Positions 23,491 to 43,667 of a DNA stretch of 53,180 bases are shown here, one piece after another (positions within the stretch are counted from its first letter, which is position 1; every line of letters begins with the position of its first letter). The position numbers were made by a program, and so were the translations under genes. The stretch covers positions 1 through 53,180 of the forward strand of contig JALHMN010000008.1 of NCBI GenBank assembly GCA_022844005.1, written 5' to 3'. The notes beneath the pieces were generated by a model. That model worked only from the letters and a program-made list of their open reading frames with translations. It searched no databases and was not told the DNA's origin. The DNA comes from a bacterium (lineage in GTDB: Bacteria > Pseudomonadota > Alphaproteobacteria > Ferrovibrionales > Ferrovibrionaceae).

Positions 23491-23576
23491 GGAGGGGTGC
23501 CCGAGTGGTTAAAGGGGACGGACTGTAAATCCGTTGGCGCACGCCTACGTTGGTTCGAATCCAACCCCCTCCACCA
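23491..23576 (+). tRNA. tRNA-Tyr (GTA)
   Basis: An 86-nt class II tRNA with a long variable arm. The 7-bp acceptor GGAGGGG/CCCCTCC is perfect, the anticodon loop reads CTGTAAA with GTA, and the T loop is TTCGAAT. CCA is encoded at 23574-23576. It leads the tRNA-tuf cluster typical of alphaproteobacteria. Confidence 0.96.
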
Positions 23577-23659
23577 CCGACGCTCGACTGACCGGCTACT
23601 TGTTGTGGGTTTTGAGGCCTGATCGGGGACGAGGAGACGAATTCACGGCCGAAGGTTTC

Positions 23660-23733
23660 GCGGGTGTAGCTCAATGGTAGAGCACCAGCCTTCCAAGCTG
23701 GCTACGTGGGTTCGATTCCCATCACCCGCTCCA
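23660..23733 (+). tRNA. tRNA-Gly (TCC)
   Basis: A 74-nt tRNA with acceptor GCGGGTG/CACCCGC, anticodon TCC in CTTCCAA, T loop TTCGATT and encoded CCA at 23731-23733. It lies between tRNA-Tyr and the first tuf gene and is probably processed from the same transcript. Confidence 0.96.
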
Positions 23734-23777
23734 ACGGACAGCGTCCGCCGGGGCGGCCCGGCGGTAGATGCGGCTCA

Positions 23778-23804
23778 GAAGTTTAGACAGAGCGAAGTTT
23801 AGAC
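23778..23804. repeat. direct repeat GAAGTTTAGAC in the tuf leader
   Basis: Two exact 11-bp copies at 23778-23788 and 23794-23804, 16 bp apart, end 18 bp before the first tuf start codon. The second tuf gene lacks them. They could be a slippage product or a protein or ribosome contact site. Confidence 0.7.
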
Positions 23805-23822
23805 GGATCGGAAGACAGAACG

Positions 23823-25013
<1,191 letters not shown>

Positions 25014-25043
25014 ACGGGCTCGAAAGAGCACGTGTGCGGGCTT

Positions 25044-25120
25044 AGGAGTGTAGCTCAATTGGCTAGAGCACCGGTCTCCAAAACCGGGGGTTGGGGGTTC
25101 GAGTCCCTCCTCTCCTGCCA
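25044..25120 (+). tRNA. tRNA-Trp (CCA)
   Basis: A 77-nt tRNA with anticodon CCA in CTCCAAA, T loop TTCGAGT and encoded 3' CCA. The acceptor AGGAGTG/CTCTCCT carries one T-T mismatch at its sixth pair. It sits directly before secE, the standard place in proteobacteria. Confidence 0.95.
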
Positions 25121-25148
25121 GCCCTGCGCATAGAGGTCACCCATACCG

Positions 25149-25346
25149 ATGGCCGCGTTCAAGCCCACCGAGTTCCTCAAGGAGGTGCGCCAGGAAACCA
25201 ACAAGGTGACCTGGCCGTCCCGCAAGGAGACCATGATCACGACGGCGATGGTCTTCGTGATGGTGATCTTCGCGTCGATTTTCTTCCTGATCGTCGACCA
25301 GATACTGAGTATCGGCGTGCGGACCGTTCTCGGGCTCGGAGGGTAA
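25149..25346 (+). CDS. secE: preprotein translocase subunit SecE
   Basis: A 65-residue, single-span SecE. The conserved amphipathic helix ([20 protein letters not shown]) precedes one membrane segment ([21 protein letters not shown]). Length is the short alphaproteobacterial form. It clamps SecY in the inner-membrane translocon. nusG starts 5 bp after its stop, so the two are co-translated. Confidence 0.95.
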   Translation: MAAFKPTEFLKEVRQETNKVTWPSRKETMITTAMVFVMVIFASIFFLIVDQILSIGVRTVLGLGG

Positions 25347-25350
25347 GGCC

Positions 25351-25881
25351 ATGGCGATGCGTTGGTACATCGTCCACGTCTATTCGGGTTTCGAGAAGAA
25401 GGTGGCCCAGTCGATCCGCGAGCTGGCGGCGCAGCAGGGCATGTCCGACTTCTTCGACGAGATCCTGGTGCCGATGGAAGAGGTGGTGGAAGTCCGCCGC
25501 GGCCAGAAGGTCAATGCCGAGCGGAAGTTCTTCCCGGGCTATGTGCTGGTCCGGATGGACATGACGGACGAGACCTACCATCTGATCAAGAACACGCCCA
25601 AGGTCACGGGCTTCCTGGGTTCGGGCAAGAAGCCGATGCCGATCCCGGATGCCGAGGTCGACCGCGTGCACAAGCAGGTGCAGGAGGGGATCGAGCGGCC
25701 GAAGCCTTCGATCGTCTTCGAGATCGGCGAGCAGGTGCGGGTGGCCGACGGGCCCTTCGCCTCGTTCAACGGCATCGTCGAGGATGTCGACGAGGAGCGG
25801 GCGAGGCTCAAGGTGGCGGTCACCATCTTCGGCCGGCCGACGCCGGTCGAGTTGGAATACGCGCAGGTGGAAAAGCTGTAG
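25351..25881 (+). CDS. nusG: transcription termination/antitermination factor NusG
   Basis: A 176-residue NusG. The NGN domain opens [19 protein letters not shown] and holds [14 protein letters not shown]; the C-terminal KOW domain reads [21 protein letters not shown], quoted as [17 protein letters not shown]. NusG binds the RNA polymerase clamp and couples it to Rho or to ribosomal S10. The start at 25351 has GGAGGG; an ATG two codons later is also possible. The gap to rplK (135 bp) carries a hairpin. Confidence 0.96.
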   Translation: MAMRWYIVHVYSGFEKKVAQSIRELAAQQGMSDFFDEILVPMEEVVEVRRGQKVNAERKFFPGYVLVRMDMTDETYHLIKNTPKVTGFLGSGKKPMPIPDAEVDRVHKQVQEGIERPKPSIVFEIGEQVRVADGPFASFNGIVEDVDEERARLKVAVTIFGRPTPVELEYAQVEKL

Positions 25882-25892
25882 CGCGTCTATCT

Positions 25893-25920
25893 CGCCGGTC
25901 TCCGGACCGGCGGGTGTCTT
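25893..25920 (+). terminator. hairpin after nusG
   Basis: An 8-bp perfect stem, CGCCGGTC/GACCGGCG, with a TCCG loop (25893-25912) is followed by GGTGTCTT. The T-run is weak, so it may be a partial terminator or attenuator between nusG and rplK. Confidence 0.45.
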
Positions 25921-26016
25921 GTGTGGGAGGCCCGCCATGGCCGTACCACGCTGTCCCGACATCGGGCGATTCAGCCCGGATGTCCAACGAGGAAGGAGCC
26001 CTCACGGGATCGAGCG

Positions 26017-26448
26017 ATGGCAAAGAAGATTACAGGCTACATCAAGCTGCAGGTGCCGGCAGGCAAGGCCAATCCCTCGCCGCCGATCGGCCCCGCGCTC
26101 GGCCAGCGCGGCGTGAACATCATGGAGTTCTGCAAGCAGTTCAACGCGCTGACCCAGGGCCAGGAGGTCGGCATGCCGATTCCGGTCGTGATCACCGTGT
26201 TCTCGGACCGCTCGTTCAACTTCATCACCAAGACGCCGCCGGTGACCTACTTCCTGAAGAAGTTCTCGGGTCTGGCCAAGGGCGCCAAGGCGACGGGGCG
26301 CGATCCCAACGTCGGTTCGGTGACCACCGCGCAGGTGCGCGAGATCGCCGAAGCGAAGATGAAGGACCTGAACTGCGCCAGCGTCGAATCGGCGATGGTC
26401 ATGATCAAGGGTTCTGCCCGCTCGATGGGCCTCGAGGTGAGGGACTGA
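26017..26448 (+). CDS. rplK: 50S ribosomal protein L11
   Basis: A 143-residue L11 with the usual start [20 protein letters not shown] and [17 protein letters not shown]. The C-terminal RNA-binding domain holds [15 protein letters not shown] and [10 protein letters not shown]11 forms the GTPase-associated centre with L10 and the L7/L12 stalk. The ATG at 26017 gives the family's normal N-terminus, although the ribosome site is weak. rplA follows 2 bp after the stop. Confidence 0.97.
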   Translation: MAKKITGYIKLQVPAGKANPSPPIGPALGQRGVNIMEFCKQFNALTQGQEVGMPIPVVITVFSDRSFNFITKTPPVTYFLKKFSGLAKGAKATGRDPNVGSVTTAQVREIAEAKMKDLNCASVESAMVMIKGSARSMGLEVRD

Positions 26449-26450
26449 CG

Positions 26451-27140
26451 ATGACGAAGCGCATGAAGGCGGCGCTCGCCGTCGTTGATCGTGAAAAGGC
26501 CTACGGGCTCGGCGAGGCCGTGAAGCTGGTGAAGAGCAACGCCAAGGCGAAGTTCGACGAGACCATCGAGGTGGCGCTGAACCTCGGCGTCGATCCGCGC
26601 CATGCCGACCAGATGGTCCGCGGCGTCGTGCTGCTGCCGAACGGTACCGGCAAGACGCTGCGCGTCGCCGTATTCGCCAAGGGGCCGAAGGCCGACGAGG
26701 CCAAGGCCGCCGGCGCGGATATCGTCGGCGCCGATGATCTCGCCGCCCAGATCACCGAGGGCAAGATCGAATTCGATCGCTGCATCGCGACCCCCGACAT
26801 GATGGGTGTCGTCGGCCGGCTGGGCAAAGTGCTGGGCCCGCGCGGCCTGATGCCGAACCCCAAGCTCGGCACGGTCACCATGGACGTCGCCGCGGCCGTC
26901 AAGGCGGCCAAGGGCGGTCAGGTGGAGTTCCGGGTGGAGAAGGCCGGCCTGATCCATGCCGGTGTCGGCAAGGCATCGTTCAGCGAGGGGCATCTCGAGC
27001 AGAACGTGAAGGCGCTGGTCGACGCAGTGATGAAGGCGAAGCCGACGGGCGCCAAGGGTACGTACCTGAAGCGCGTTTCGATGAGTTCGACCATGGGCCC
27101 CGGCGTGAAGGTGGAAGTACAGAGCGTCCTGGCCGTCTGA
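26451..27140 (+). CDS. rplA: 50S ribosomal protein L1
   Basis: A 229-residue L1, normal length. [18 protein letters not shown] and [17 protein letters not shown] lie in domain I, and [20 protein letters not shown], the 23S-binding signature, is complete. L1 forms the mobile stalk at the E site. In many bacteria it also represses the L11 operon by binding its own mRNA; no such site is obvious here. A 312-bp leader separates it from rplJ. Confidence 0.97.
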   Translation: MTKRMKAALAVVDREKAYGLGEAVKLVKSNAKAKFDETIEVALNLGVDPRHADQMVRGVVLLPNGTGKTLRVAVFAKGPKADEAKAAGADIVGADDLAAQITEGKIEFDRCIATPDMMGVVGRLGKVLGPRGLMPNPKLGTVTMDVAAAVKAAKGGQVEFRVEKAGLIHAGVGKASFSEGHLEQNVKALVDAVMKAKPTGAKGTYLKRVSMSSTMGPGVKVEVQSVLAV

Positions 27141-27160
27141 GCCGCGACGTTCATCGAATT

Positions 27161-27211
27161 CCGGCCGGTCCCTCGGGACCGGCCGGGATAGACGGTCCCG
27201 CAAGGACCGTC
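27161..27211 (+). terminator. two consecutive hairpins after rplA
   Basis: The first stem, CCGGCCGGTCCC/GGGACCGGCCGG (27161-27186), has 12-bp arms; the second, GACGGTCC/GGACCGTC (27191-27211), has 8-bp arms and a CGCAA loop. Both share the GGTCC core, so alternative pairings are possible. No T-run follows either. They may act as RNase or attenuation sites between rplKA and rplJL. Confidence 0.5.
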
Positions 27212-27227
27212 GTGCCTGTCCGAGACC

Positions 27228-27452
27228 GCGGGAGCCAGCTCAGGTTGGCTTAAAATCGTCCCGCGCAGACGGGGGAAGGATATTGGGGTGTGCGGTGGGG
27301 CCTTCGGCCGAAGCCGGGCATCTCGAGTTCGTGCCCTGGGACAGGGTAACCGGATCCGGTTCGGCCGGCGCCAGTGAAGGCGGCGCCGGGCCGGGTTCAA
27401 ATGCTAACCACGGCGAGGGAGATCCTCCTTCGCCCGCAGTTGGAGTGGAGAC
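27228..27452 (+). promoter_or_regulatory. L10-type leader before rplJ
   Basis: The 312-bp gap before rplJ has a structured core: outer stem GCGGGA/TCCCGC (27228-27233 with 27259-27264), inner stem GCCAGC/GTTGGC with loop TCAG (27234-27249), and a lopsided internal loop TTAAAATCG on one side only. A kinked helix like this is the hallmark of the L10 leader, where L10-(L12)4 represses its own translation. A second hairpin CCGGCGCC/GGCGCCGG lies at 27365-27389. No protein gene is visible in the gap. Confidence 0.65.
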
Positions 27453-27971
27453 TTGAACCGCACGGAGAAAGCCGAGCTGGTTTCGACGATGGCCGGGGTC
27501 TTTTCGAAGGCCACGCTCGTCGTCGTGACCCGCTACAGCGGTCTGACGGTGGAGGAGATTACCGACCTCCGCGGGAAGATGCGCGCAGCGGGCGCCAGCT
27601 ACAAGGTGACCAAGAACCGGATCACCCGGCTCGCTCTCGACGGGACGCGCTACAAGTCGATCGATGGCCTGTTCAAGGGGCCGACCGCAATCGCCTACTC
27701 AGACGATCCGGTCGCCGCAGCGAAGGTCGCGGTCGAATACGCCGAGAAGAACGAGAAGCTCGTTGTTATCGGTGGCGCGCTCGGCAGCACGGTGCTCGAT
27801 GCGAACGGCGTGAAGGCGCTTGCCACACTGCCCTCGCTCGACCAGTTGCGCGGCAAGCTTGTTGGGCTGTTGCAGGCCCCGGCGACCAAGATCGCCGGCA
27901 TCCTGCAGGCGCCTGGCGGCCAGCTTGCCCGCGTGCTCGCGGCACATGCAAAACGAGACGAGGCGGCCTGA
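27453..27971 (+). CDS. rplJ: 50S ribosomal protein L10
   Basis: A 172-residue L10 with the start NRTEKAELVSTMAGVFSKA and the RNA-binding RGKMRAAGASYKVTKN. The C-terminal helix (LARVLAAHAKRDEAA end) carries the L7/L12 dimers. The start codon is TTG at 27453 with GGAG just upstream; no ATG gives a family-like N-terminus. A weak start after a repressible leader suits tight control of the L10:L12 ratio. rplL follows 45 bp on. Confidence 0.95.
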   Translation: MNRTEKAELVSTMAGVFSKATLVVVTRYSGLTVEEITDLRGKMRAAGASYKVTKNRITRLALDGTRYKSIDGLFKGPTAIAYSDDPVAAAKVAVEYAEKNEKLVVIGGALGSTVLDANGVKALATLPSLDQLRGKLVGLLQAPATKIAGILQAPGGQLARVLAAHAKRDEAA

Positions 27972-28016
27972 TCGGCCTGTCCCAAGACATATCGAACTCT
28001 AGGAGCTGAGAAACAA

Positions 28017-28385
<369 letters not shown>

Positions 28386-28431
28386 GAACCGCCGCGCCGC
28401 TCATGCGGCGAGGAAGGTTCGACGAGGTTGT

Positions 28432-28472
28432 CGGCGCCCCGGTTCGTCCGGGGCGCCGGTGGCCGTTCCACC
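28432..28472 (+). terminator. hairpin cluster between rplL and rpoB
   Basis: A perfect 11-bp stem, CGGCGCCCCGG/CCGGGGCGCCG, with a TTCGT loop (28432-28458) is followed at once by GGTGG/CCACC (28458-28472). There is no T-run. The place matches the partial attenuator between rplL and rpoB known in E. coli, which lowers rpoBC output. The other parts of the 215-bp gap show no gene. Confidence 0.55.
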
Positions 28473-28600
28473 GCCCCGCCGGGGCGATGGGATCGAGGAA
28501 TTCAAGAGGCCGTGTGCGCCCGGGATTTTCGGGCGACGGCCTTATTCGCGCTGCGGGGATTGGCCCCGGCGTGGTCGATACGAAGAGCTGAGGGGCTGCC

Positions 28601-37064
<8,464 letters not shown>

Positions 37065-37071
37065 AAGACAG

Positions 37072-37110
37072 CGTCCGGCGGCCCGCGCGGAGGCCGCCGG
37101 ACGTTTCTTT
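37072..37110 (+). terminator. Rho-independent terminator after rpoC
   Basis: A perfect 12-bp GC-rich stem, CGTCCGGCGGCC/GGCCGCCGGACG (37072-37083 with 37092-37103), with an 8-base loop is followed by TTTCTTT. It lies 8 bp after the rpoC stop and is the clearest intrinsic terminator in the window. Confidence 0.92.
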
Positions 37111-37129
37111 CCGGTTCCCTAAAACGTTC

Positions 37130-37158
37130 TTGACGTTTGCGGAATCGGACCGTAGGTT
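37130..37158 (+). promoter_or_regulatory. promoter of the str operon
   Basis: TTGACG (37130-37135) and TAGGTT (37153-37158) are spaced by 17 bp, just after the rpoC terminator. Transcription would start near 37165 and give a leader of about 257 nt before rpsL. Confidence 0.65.
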
Positions 37159-37421
37159 CCGCGCCTCTTTCGGGCGCACGGCTGTAGGTTTCACCTAAAC
37201 GCGGCAGTCCAAACGGAAGATGGCCGAGGTCACCGGCAGCTCCTCTCGGAGCGTCGGAGAGCCCACCGGTCCCTAGAGAATAGAATGGGTTAGGCCGCGA
37301 GCAGGCGAAAACGGCTCGGACGCGAGCAGCGACATGCTGCCTCGCGGTTTCGTGTCGCGTCGGCCGTGACCTTGAGCTTGGAAGTACCGCCGTCGTGGCG
37401 GAGCGAACGGGTTAGACGGAT
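37159..37421 (+). promoter_or_regulatory. long structured 5' leader of rpsL
   Basis: No protein gene is seen in this stretch. It contains a strong hairpin at 37321-37346, CGCGAGCAGC/GCTGCCTCGCG with one bulged C and a GACAT loop, and several shorter inverted repeats (for example CTCCTCTCGGAG near 37240). Such a long leader is unusual for an rpsL transcript and may be a control element. Confidence 0.45.
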
Positions 37422-37793
37422 ATGCCGACGATCAATCAACTCATCCGCAAGCCGCGGGAGCCAATTGTCTACCGGAGCAAGGCGCCGGCGATGCAGGATT
37501 GCCCGCAGAAGCGTGGCGTCTGCACCCGCGTCTACACGGTGACCCCGAAGAAGCCGAATTCGGCTCTCCGGAAGGTCGCCCGTGTGCGTCTGACCAACGG
37601 CTTCGAGGTCACCAGCTACATCCCCGGCGAGGGGCACAATCTGCAGGAACACTCCGTGGTCCTGATCCGCGGCGGTCGCGTGAAGGATCTTCCCGGCGTC
37701 CGCTATCACATCGTTCGTGGCGTGCTCGACACCCAGGGCGTCAAAGACCGCAAGCAGCGCCGTTCGAAGTACGGCGCGAAGCGTCCGAAGTAA
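37422..37793 (+). CDS. rpsL: 30S ribosomal protein S12
   Basis: A 123-residue S12. The decoding loop is [12 protein letters not shown] with Lys43 and Lys44, and Lys88 lies in [12 protein letters not shown]; these are the wild-type residues of streptomycin-sensitive ribosomes. Arg/Lys-rich ends contact 16S rRNA. The ATG follows a weak site. rpsG starts 15 bp after the stop. Confidence 0.98.
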   Translation: MPTINQLIRKPREPIVYRSKAPAMQDCPQKRGVCTRVYTVTPKKPNSALRKVARVRLTNGFEVTSYIPGEGHNLQEHSVVLIRGGRVKDLPGVRYHIVRGVLDTQGVKDRKQRRSKYGAKRPK

Positions 37794-37808
37794 GGGAGAG
37801 GCCTCGAC

Positions 37809-38279
37809 ATGTCTCGCCGCCACGCCGCCGAACGCCGTGATGTTCTGCCGGACGCCAAGTTCGGCGATCCGATCGTCTCGCGCTTCATGAATGTGCTGAT
37901 GTACGACGGCAAGAAGTCCACTGCCGAAACGATCGTCTATGGCGCCTTCGACCGCATCAAGGGCCGGGGCGGCAACGACCCGCTCCGCGTGTTCCACGAG
38001 GCCCTGGACCATGTGAAGCCGCAGCTCGAGGTTCGCTCGCGCCGCGTCGGCGGCGCGACCTACCAGGTCCCCGTCGAGGTGCGTCCCGATCGCGGCCAGG
38101 CGCTGGCCATTCGCTGGCTGATCACCGCGGCCCGAGCCCGCTCGGAGAACACGATGGTCGAGCGGCTCTCCGGTGAGCTGATGGATGCCGCCAACAACCG
38201 CGGCAATGCGGTGAAGAAGCGGGAGGACACGCACCGGATGGCGGAGGCGAACCGCGCCTTCTCGCATTATCGCTGGTGA
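37809..38279 (+). CDS. rpsG: 30S ribosomal protein S7
   Basis: A 156-residue S7, the short form. The opening [20 protein letters not shown] and [18 protein letters not shown] match the family, and the conserved [15 protein letters not shown] is present. S7 starts 3' domain assembly of 16S rRNA and lines the E site. In E. coli it represses the str operon through the rpsL-rpsG gap, which is only 15 bp here and leaves little room for such a site. Confidence 0.98.
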   Translation: MSRRHAAERRDVLPDAKFGDPIVSRFMNVLMYDGKKSTAETIVYGAFDRIKGRGGNDPLRVFHEALDHVKPQLEVRSRRVGGATYQVPVEVRPDRGQALAIRWLITAARARSENTMVERLSGELMDAANNRGNAVKKREDTHRMAEANRAFSHYRW

Positions 38280-38308
38280 CAGCCTAAAGCCCCGACGGAA
38301 TCCCGATC

Positions 38309-40384
38309 ATGCCCCGCGTCACACCCCTCAATCGCTACCGCAATATCGGCATCATGGCCCATATTGATGCCGGTAAGACCACGACCACCGAGCGCGTGCT
38401 CTATTACACCGGCCGATCGCACAAGATCGGCGAGGTGCATGATGGCGCCGCCACGATGGATTGGATGGAGCAGGAGCAGGAACGCGGGATCACGATCACG
38501 TCCGCGGCGACCACCTGCTTCTGGAACGACCACCGGATCAACATCATCGATACGCCCGGTCACGTCGACTTCACCATCGAGGTCGAACGCTCGCTCCGTG
38601 TGCTCGATGGCGCGGTTTGCCTCTTTGACGGCGTGGCGGGTGTCGAGCCGCAGTCGGAGACGGTGTGGCGTCAGGCCGACAAATACGACGTGCCGCGCAT
38701 CTGTTTCGCCAACAAGATGGACCGGATGGGGGCGAACTTCTTCCGCTGCGTCGACATGATCATCGACCGGCTGGGCGCGGTTCCGCTGGTCTGCACGCTG
38801 CCGATCGGCCTCGAATCCGAGTTCAAGGGCGTGATCGACCTGGTCCGCAACCGGGCTATCATCTGGAAGGACGAAAGCCTCGGCGCCGAGTTCTATTACG
38901 ACGAGATTCCCGCCGATATGAAGGAGCAGGCCGCCGAGTGGCGCCACAAGCTCCTGGAGACGGCGGTCGAGGCCGACGACGCGGCGCTGGAAGCCTATCT
39001 GGAAGGCAACGAGCCCGACGAGGCCACGCTGACCCGCTGCATCCGCAAGGGGACCATCGGATACAAGTTCGTACCGGTGCTCTGCGGCTCGGCTTTCAAG
39101 AACAAGGGCGTGCAGCCGCTGCTGGATGCCGTGGTCGACTATCTTCCTTCCCCGGCCGACGTCGCGGGTGTCACCGGTACCCGCCCGGGCAAGGACGAGG
39201 AAGTCCTCCGCAAAACCGATGATACCGAGCCGTTCTCGGGGCTCGCCTTCAAGATCATGACCGATCCCTTCGTGGGCTCGCTCACCTTCGTGCGCATCTA
39301 TTCCGGGTCGCTCACCAGCGGCAGCGGCGTGCTGAATTCCACCAAGGACCAGCGCGAGCGCATCGGGCGCATGCTGCAGATGCATGCGAACAGCCGCGAG
39401 GAGATCAAGGAAGCCTTCGCGGGCGATATCGTGGCGCTTGCCGGCCTGAAGATGACGACGACCGGCGACACGCTCTGCGACGTGAACAACGCGATCATCC
39501 TGGAGCGGATGGAGTTCCCGGAGCCGGTCATCGAAGTGGCCGTCGAGCCGAAGACCAAGGCCGACCAGGAGAAGATGGGCGTCGCCCTGAACCGCCTGGC
39601 CCAGGAGGATCCCTCCTTCCGCGTCACCGTCGACCACGAGAGCGGCCAGACGGTGATCAAGGGCATGGGCGAACTGCATCTCGAGATCCTGGTCGACCGC
39701 ATGAAGCGGGAGTTCAAGGTCGAAGCCAATGTCGGTGCGCCGCAGGTCGCCTATCGCGAGTCGCTGACCCGCAAGGCCGAGGTCACCTACACGCACAAGA
39801 AGCAGACCGGCGGTTCGGGCCAGTACGCCGAAGTGAAGATCATCTTCGAGCCGCGTGAGGCCGGCGAGGGCTTCGAGTTCATCAACGACACCGTCGGCGG
39901 CTCGGTTCCGAAGGAATATGTTCCGGCGGTCGAGAAGGGTATCCGGTCGGTCGCCGAGAGCGGCATCCTCGCCGGGTTCCCGGTGATCGATTTCCGTGCC
40001 TCGCTGATCGACGGCAAGTTCCACGAGGTGGATTCCTCGGCGCTCGCCTTCGAGATCGCGGCTCGCGCCGCCTTCCGCGAGGCTGGCCCGAAGGCCGGGA
40101 TCAAGCTGCTCGAGCCGATCATGCGGGTCGAGGTGGTGACGCCGGAAGACTTCGTCGGCGACGTCATGGGCGACCTTTCGGGTCGGCGTGGCCAGTTGAC
40201 GGGTACCGACCAGCGCGGCAACGCGCAGGTGATCAACGCAATGGTCCCGCTGGCCAACATGTTCGGCTACGTGAACACGTTGCGGTCCATGACCCAGGGC
40301 CGTGCGCAGTACACGATGCACTTCGATCACTATGCCCAGGTCCCGCAGGCAGTGCAGGACGAGGTGCGAGCGAAGTTCGCGTGA
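38309..40384 (+). CDS. fusA: elongation factor G
   Basis: A 691-residue EF-G that drives translocation. GTPase motifs are AHIDAGKT 17-24, [10 protein letters not shown] from 59, DTPGHVDF 81-88 and NKMDRMG near 135. Domain IV holds [16 protein letters not shown], and domain V ends [15 protein letters not shown] plus the tail. It is full length with no changes in key residues. GGAATCCCGATC precedes the ATG. The second tuf copy follows after 53 bp. Confidence 0.98.
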   Translation: MPRVTPLNRYRNIGIMAHIDAGKTTTTERVLYYTGRSHKIGEVHDGAATMDWMEQEQERGITITSAATTCFWNDHRINIIDTPGHVDFTIEVERSLRVLDGAVCLFDGVAGVEPQSETVWRQADKYDVPRICFANKMDRMGANFFRCVDMIIDRLGAVPLVCTLPIGLESEFKGVIDLVRNRAIIWKDESLGAEFYYDEIPADMKEQAAEWRHKLLETAVEADDAALEAYLEGNEPDEATLTRCIRKGTIGYKFVPVLCGSAFKNKGVQPLLDAVVDYLPSPADVAGVTGTRPGKDEEVLRKTDDTEPFSGLAFKIMTDPFVGSLTFVRIYSGSLTSGSGVLNSTKDQRERIGRMLQMHANSREEIKEAFAGDIVALAGLKMTTTGDTLCDVNNAIILERMEFPEPVIEVAVEPKTKADQEKMGVALNRLAQEDPSFRVTVDHESGQTVIKGMGELHLEILVDRMKREFKVEANVGAPQVAYRESLTRKAEVTYTHKKQTGGSGQYAEVKIIFEPREAGEGFEFINDTVGGSVPKEYVPAVEKGIRSVAESGILAGFPVIDFRASLIDGKFHEVDSSALAFEIAARAAFREAGPKAGIKLLEPIMRVEVVTPEDFVGDVMGDLSGRRGQLTGTDQRGNAQVINAMVPLANMFGYVNTLRSMTQGRAQYTMHFDHYAQVPQAVQDEVRAKFA

Positions 40385-40437
40385 GCAGATAGAACCCGCC
40401 CGGCGGAATAGACGAATAGAGATACGGAGAGCGGACG

Positions 40438-41628
<1,191 letters not shown>

Positions 41629-41643
41629 CTACTCATACTTGGA

Positions 41644-41664
41644 GCCCCGGCCGGTGGCCGGGGC
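41644..41664 (+). terminator. hairpin between tuf and rpsJ
   Basis: A perfect 9-bp stem, GCCCCGGCC/GGCCGGGGC, with a 3-base loop lies 15 bp after the tuf stop. TTCGCATTCC follows, so there is no real T-run. It may be a weak terminator or a messenger-stability element at the str/S10 border. Confidence 0.5.
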
Positions 41665-41689
41665 TTCGCATTCCAGCGGACGTCGGCCC

Positions 41690-42007
41690 ATGGACAACCA
41701 GAACATACGGATCCGGCTCAAAGCCTTCGATCACCGGATTCTCGATCAGTCGACGAGCGAGATCGTCAATACGGCTAAGCGTACCGGCGCGCGCGTGCGG
41801 GGTCCCATCCCGCTGCCGACCAATATCGAGCGCTTCACCGTCAACCGGTCGCCGCATATCGACAAGAAGTCACGTGAACAGTTCGAGATCCGCACCCACA
41901 AGCGGCTTCTCGACATCATCGAGCCCACACCGCAGACGGTGGACGCTCTCATGAAGCTCGACCTCGCCGCCGGCGTCGATGTCGAGATCAAGTTGTCGGG
42001 GGGTTGA
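41690..42007 (+). CDS. rpsJ: 30S ribosomal protein S10
   Basis: A 105-residue S10 (NusE). [20 protein letters not shown] and [20 protein letters not shown] are typical, and the loop [17 protein letters not shown] is present. S10 sits in the 30S head and also binds NusG and NusB in antitermination. The ATG at 41690 gives the standard start. It opens the S10 operon, but no separate promoter is obvious in the 61-bp gap after tuf. Confidence 0.98.
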   Translation: MDNQNIRIRLKAFDHRILDQSTSEIVNTAKRTGARVRGPIPLPTNIERFTVNRSPHIDKKSREQFEIRTHKRLLDIIEPTPQTVDALMKLDLAAGVDVEIKLSGG

Positions 42008-42011
42008 GACC

Positions 42012-42725
42012 ATGCGGACGGGCCTGATCGCCCAGAAGGTCGGCATGACACGCATCTTCAGTCCTGAAGGTGCGCATGTGCCGGTCACGGTGCTGAAGGT
42101 GGACACCTGCCAGGTTGTCGCCCATCGCACCAAGGACAAGAATGGCTATGACGCTCTGCAGTTGGGTGTCGGCAAGGCCAAGGTGAAGAACGTCGGCAAG
42201 GCGCTACGCGGACATTTCGCGAAGGCCGAGGTCGAGCCGAAGCAGAAGCTGGTCGAATTCCGGATTGCCGGCGACGCCTTCATCGATGTCGGCGCCGAAC
42301 TGTCGGTCGAGCACTTCGTGCCGGGCCAGATGGTCGATGTCGCCGGCACCAGCATCGGCAAAGGCTTTGCCGGCGCGATGAAGCGGCACAACTTCCGCGG
42401 CCTCGAGGCCACGCACGGCGTGTCGGTCTCGCACCGCAGCCATGGTTCGACCGGTCAGCGTCAGGACCCGGGCCGGACCTTCAAGGGCAAGAAGATGGCC
42501 GGTCACATGGGCGATGTCCGAGTGACGCAGCAGAACCTGGAGATCGTGCGCACCGACGCGGAGCGCGGCCTGATCCTGGTGAAGGGCGCCGTACCCGGCG
42601 CCCGCGGCGGCTGGGTCACCATTGCGGACGCCAAGAAGCGTCCCCGGCACAAGGACGCGCCCTATCCGGCCGCGGTTCGCGCCGGCGAGGCGACTGCCGA
42701 GGCTCCGGCCGAGGCGAAGGAGTAA
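42012..42725 (+). CDS. rplC: 50S ribosomal protein L3
   Basis: A 237-residue L3, longer than the 209-residue E. coli protein because of an Ala/Glu-rich tail ([14 protein letters not shown]). The family core is clear: [50 protein letters not shown] (methylated Gln region) and AGHMGD. L3 is an early assembly protein reaching the peptidyl-transferase centre. It starts 4 bp after the rpsJ stop. Confidence 0.97.
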   Translation: MRTGLIAQKVGMTRIFSPEGAHVPVTVLKVDTCQVVAHRTKDKNGYDALQLGVGKAKVKNVGKALRGHFAKAEVEPKQKLVEFRIAGDAFIDVGAELSVEHFVPGQMVDVAGTSIGKGFAGAMKRHNFRGLEATHGVSVSHRSHGSTGQRQDPGRTFKGKKMAGHMGDVRVTQQNLEIVRTDAERGLILVKGAVPGARGGWVTIADAKKRPRHKDAPYPAAVRAGEATAEAPAEAKE

Positions 42726-42730
42726 GGGGC

Positions 42731-43354
42731 ATGTTGCAGGTTAAAGTCCGCAACCTGGACGCCCAGGAGACTGGCACGATCGATCTCGCCGAAGAGGTGT
42801 TCGGTCTGCCGGCTCGCAGCGACCTGTTGCAGCGCATGGTGGTGTACCAGCTGGCGAAGCGCCAGGCGGGTACCCACAAGACCAAGACCTATGGCGAAGT
42901 CGCCGGGTCGACCGCGAAGATCTACAAGCAGAAGGGCACTGGTCGCGCCCGTCACGGTGCCAAGCGCGCCCCGCAGTTTCGCGGCGGCGGCAAGGCCTTC
43001 GGTCCGGTCGTTCGCAGCCATGCGATCGACCTGAACAAGAAGGTCCGCAAGCTGGCGCTGAAGACGGCGCTGTCGGTGAAGCAGCAGGAAGGTAAGCTGA
43101 TCGTCCTGGACGAGGCCCGCCTGACCGAAGCCAAGACCAAGGCGCTAGTGAAGAAGCTCGGCGGCCTCGGCCTGACCTCGGTGCTGTTCATCGACGGGCA
43201 CGAGCTCGACGTGAACTTCTCCCGCGCCGCGCAGAACATCCCGCTGGTCGATGTGCTGCCCGAGCAGGGCGCCAACGTGTACGACATCCTGCGTCGCGAC
43301 ATGCTGGTCCTGACCCGCGCCGCGGTTGCCAGCCTGGAGGCTCGATTGAAATGA
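42731..43354 (+). CDS. rplD: 50S ribosomal protein L4
   Basis: A 207-residue L4. The extended exit-tunnel loop is visible in [20 protein letters not shown], followed by [10 protein letters not shown] and [16 protein letters not shown]. In E. coli L4 represses the S10 operon through its leader; no matching leader is evident here. Four bases overlap rplW (ATGA). Confidence 0.97.
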   Translation: MLQVKVRNLDAQETGTIDLAEEVFGLPARSDLLQRMVVYQLAKRQAGTHKTKTYGEVAGSTAKIYKQKGTGRARHGAKRAPQFRGGGKAFGPVVRSHAIDLNKKVRKLALKTALSVKQQEGKLIVLDEARLTEAKTKALVKKLGGLGLTSVLFIDGHELDVNFSRAAQNIPLVDVLPEQGANVYDILRRDMLVLTRAAVASLEARLK

Positions 43355-43662
43355 CCAAGACGGTCAAGATTTCGCGCGAGCGCATGTACGACACGATCCT
43401 GAGCCCCGTGGTGACGGAAAAGGCGACGCGCTTGTCCGAATACAACCAGGTCACCTTCCGGGTGCCGCTCTCCGCCACCAAGCCCGAGATCAAGGCGGCG
43501 GTCGAGGGGCTCTTCAGCGTGAAGGTCACGGCGGTCAACACCGTGCTGGTGAAGGGCAAGACGAAGCGGTTCCGCGGCCGGGAAGGCCAGCGGTCCGACG
43601 TCAAGAAAGCCATGGTGACCCTCGCCGAGGGTCAAAAGATCGATATCACCACGGGGGTGTGA
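43351..43662 (+). CDS. rplW: 50S ribosomal protein L23
   Basis: A 103-residue L23. [20 protein letters not shown] and [20 protein letters not shown] match the family; the loop [20 protein letters not shown] reaches 23S rRNA. L23 sits at the tunnel exit and docks trigger factor and SRP. It is translationally coupled to rplD. Confidence 0.97.
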   Translation: MTKTVKISRERMYDTILSPVVTEKATRLSEYNQVTFRVPLSATKPEIKAAVEGLFSVKVTAVNTVLVKGKTKRFRGREGQRSDVKKAMVTLAEGQKIDITTGV

Positions 43663-43667
43663 GAGTC

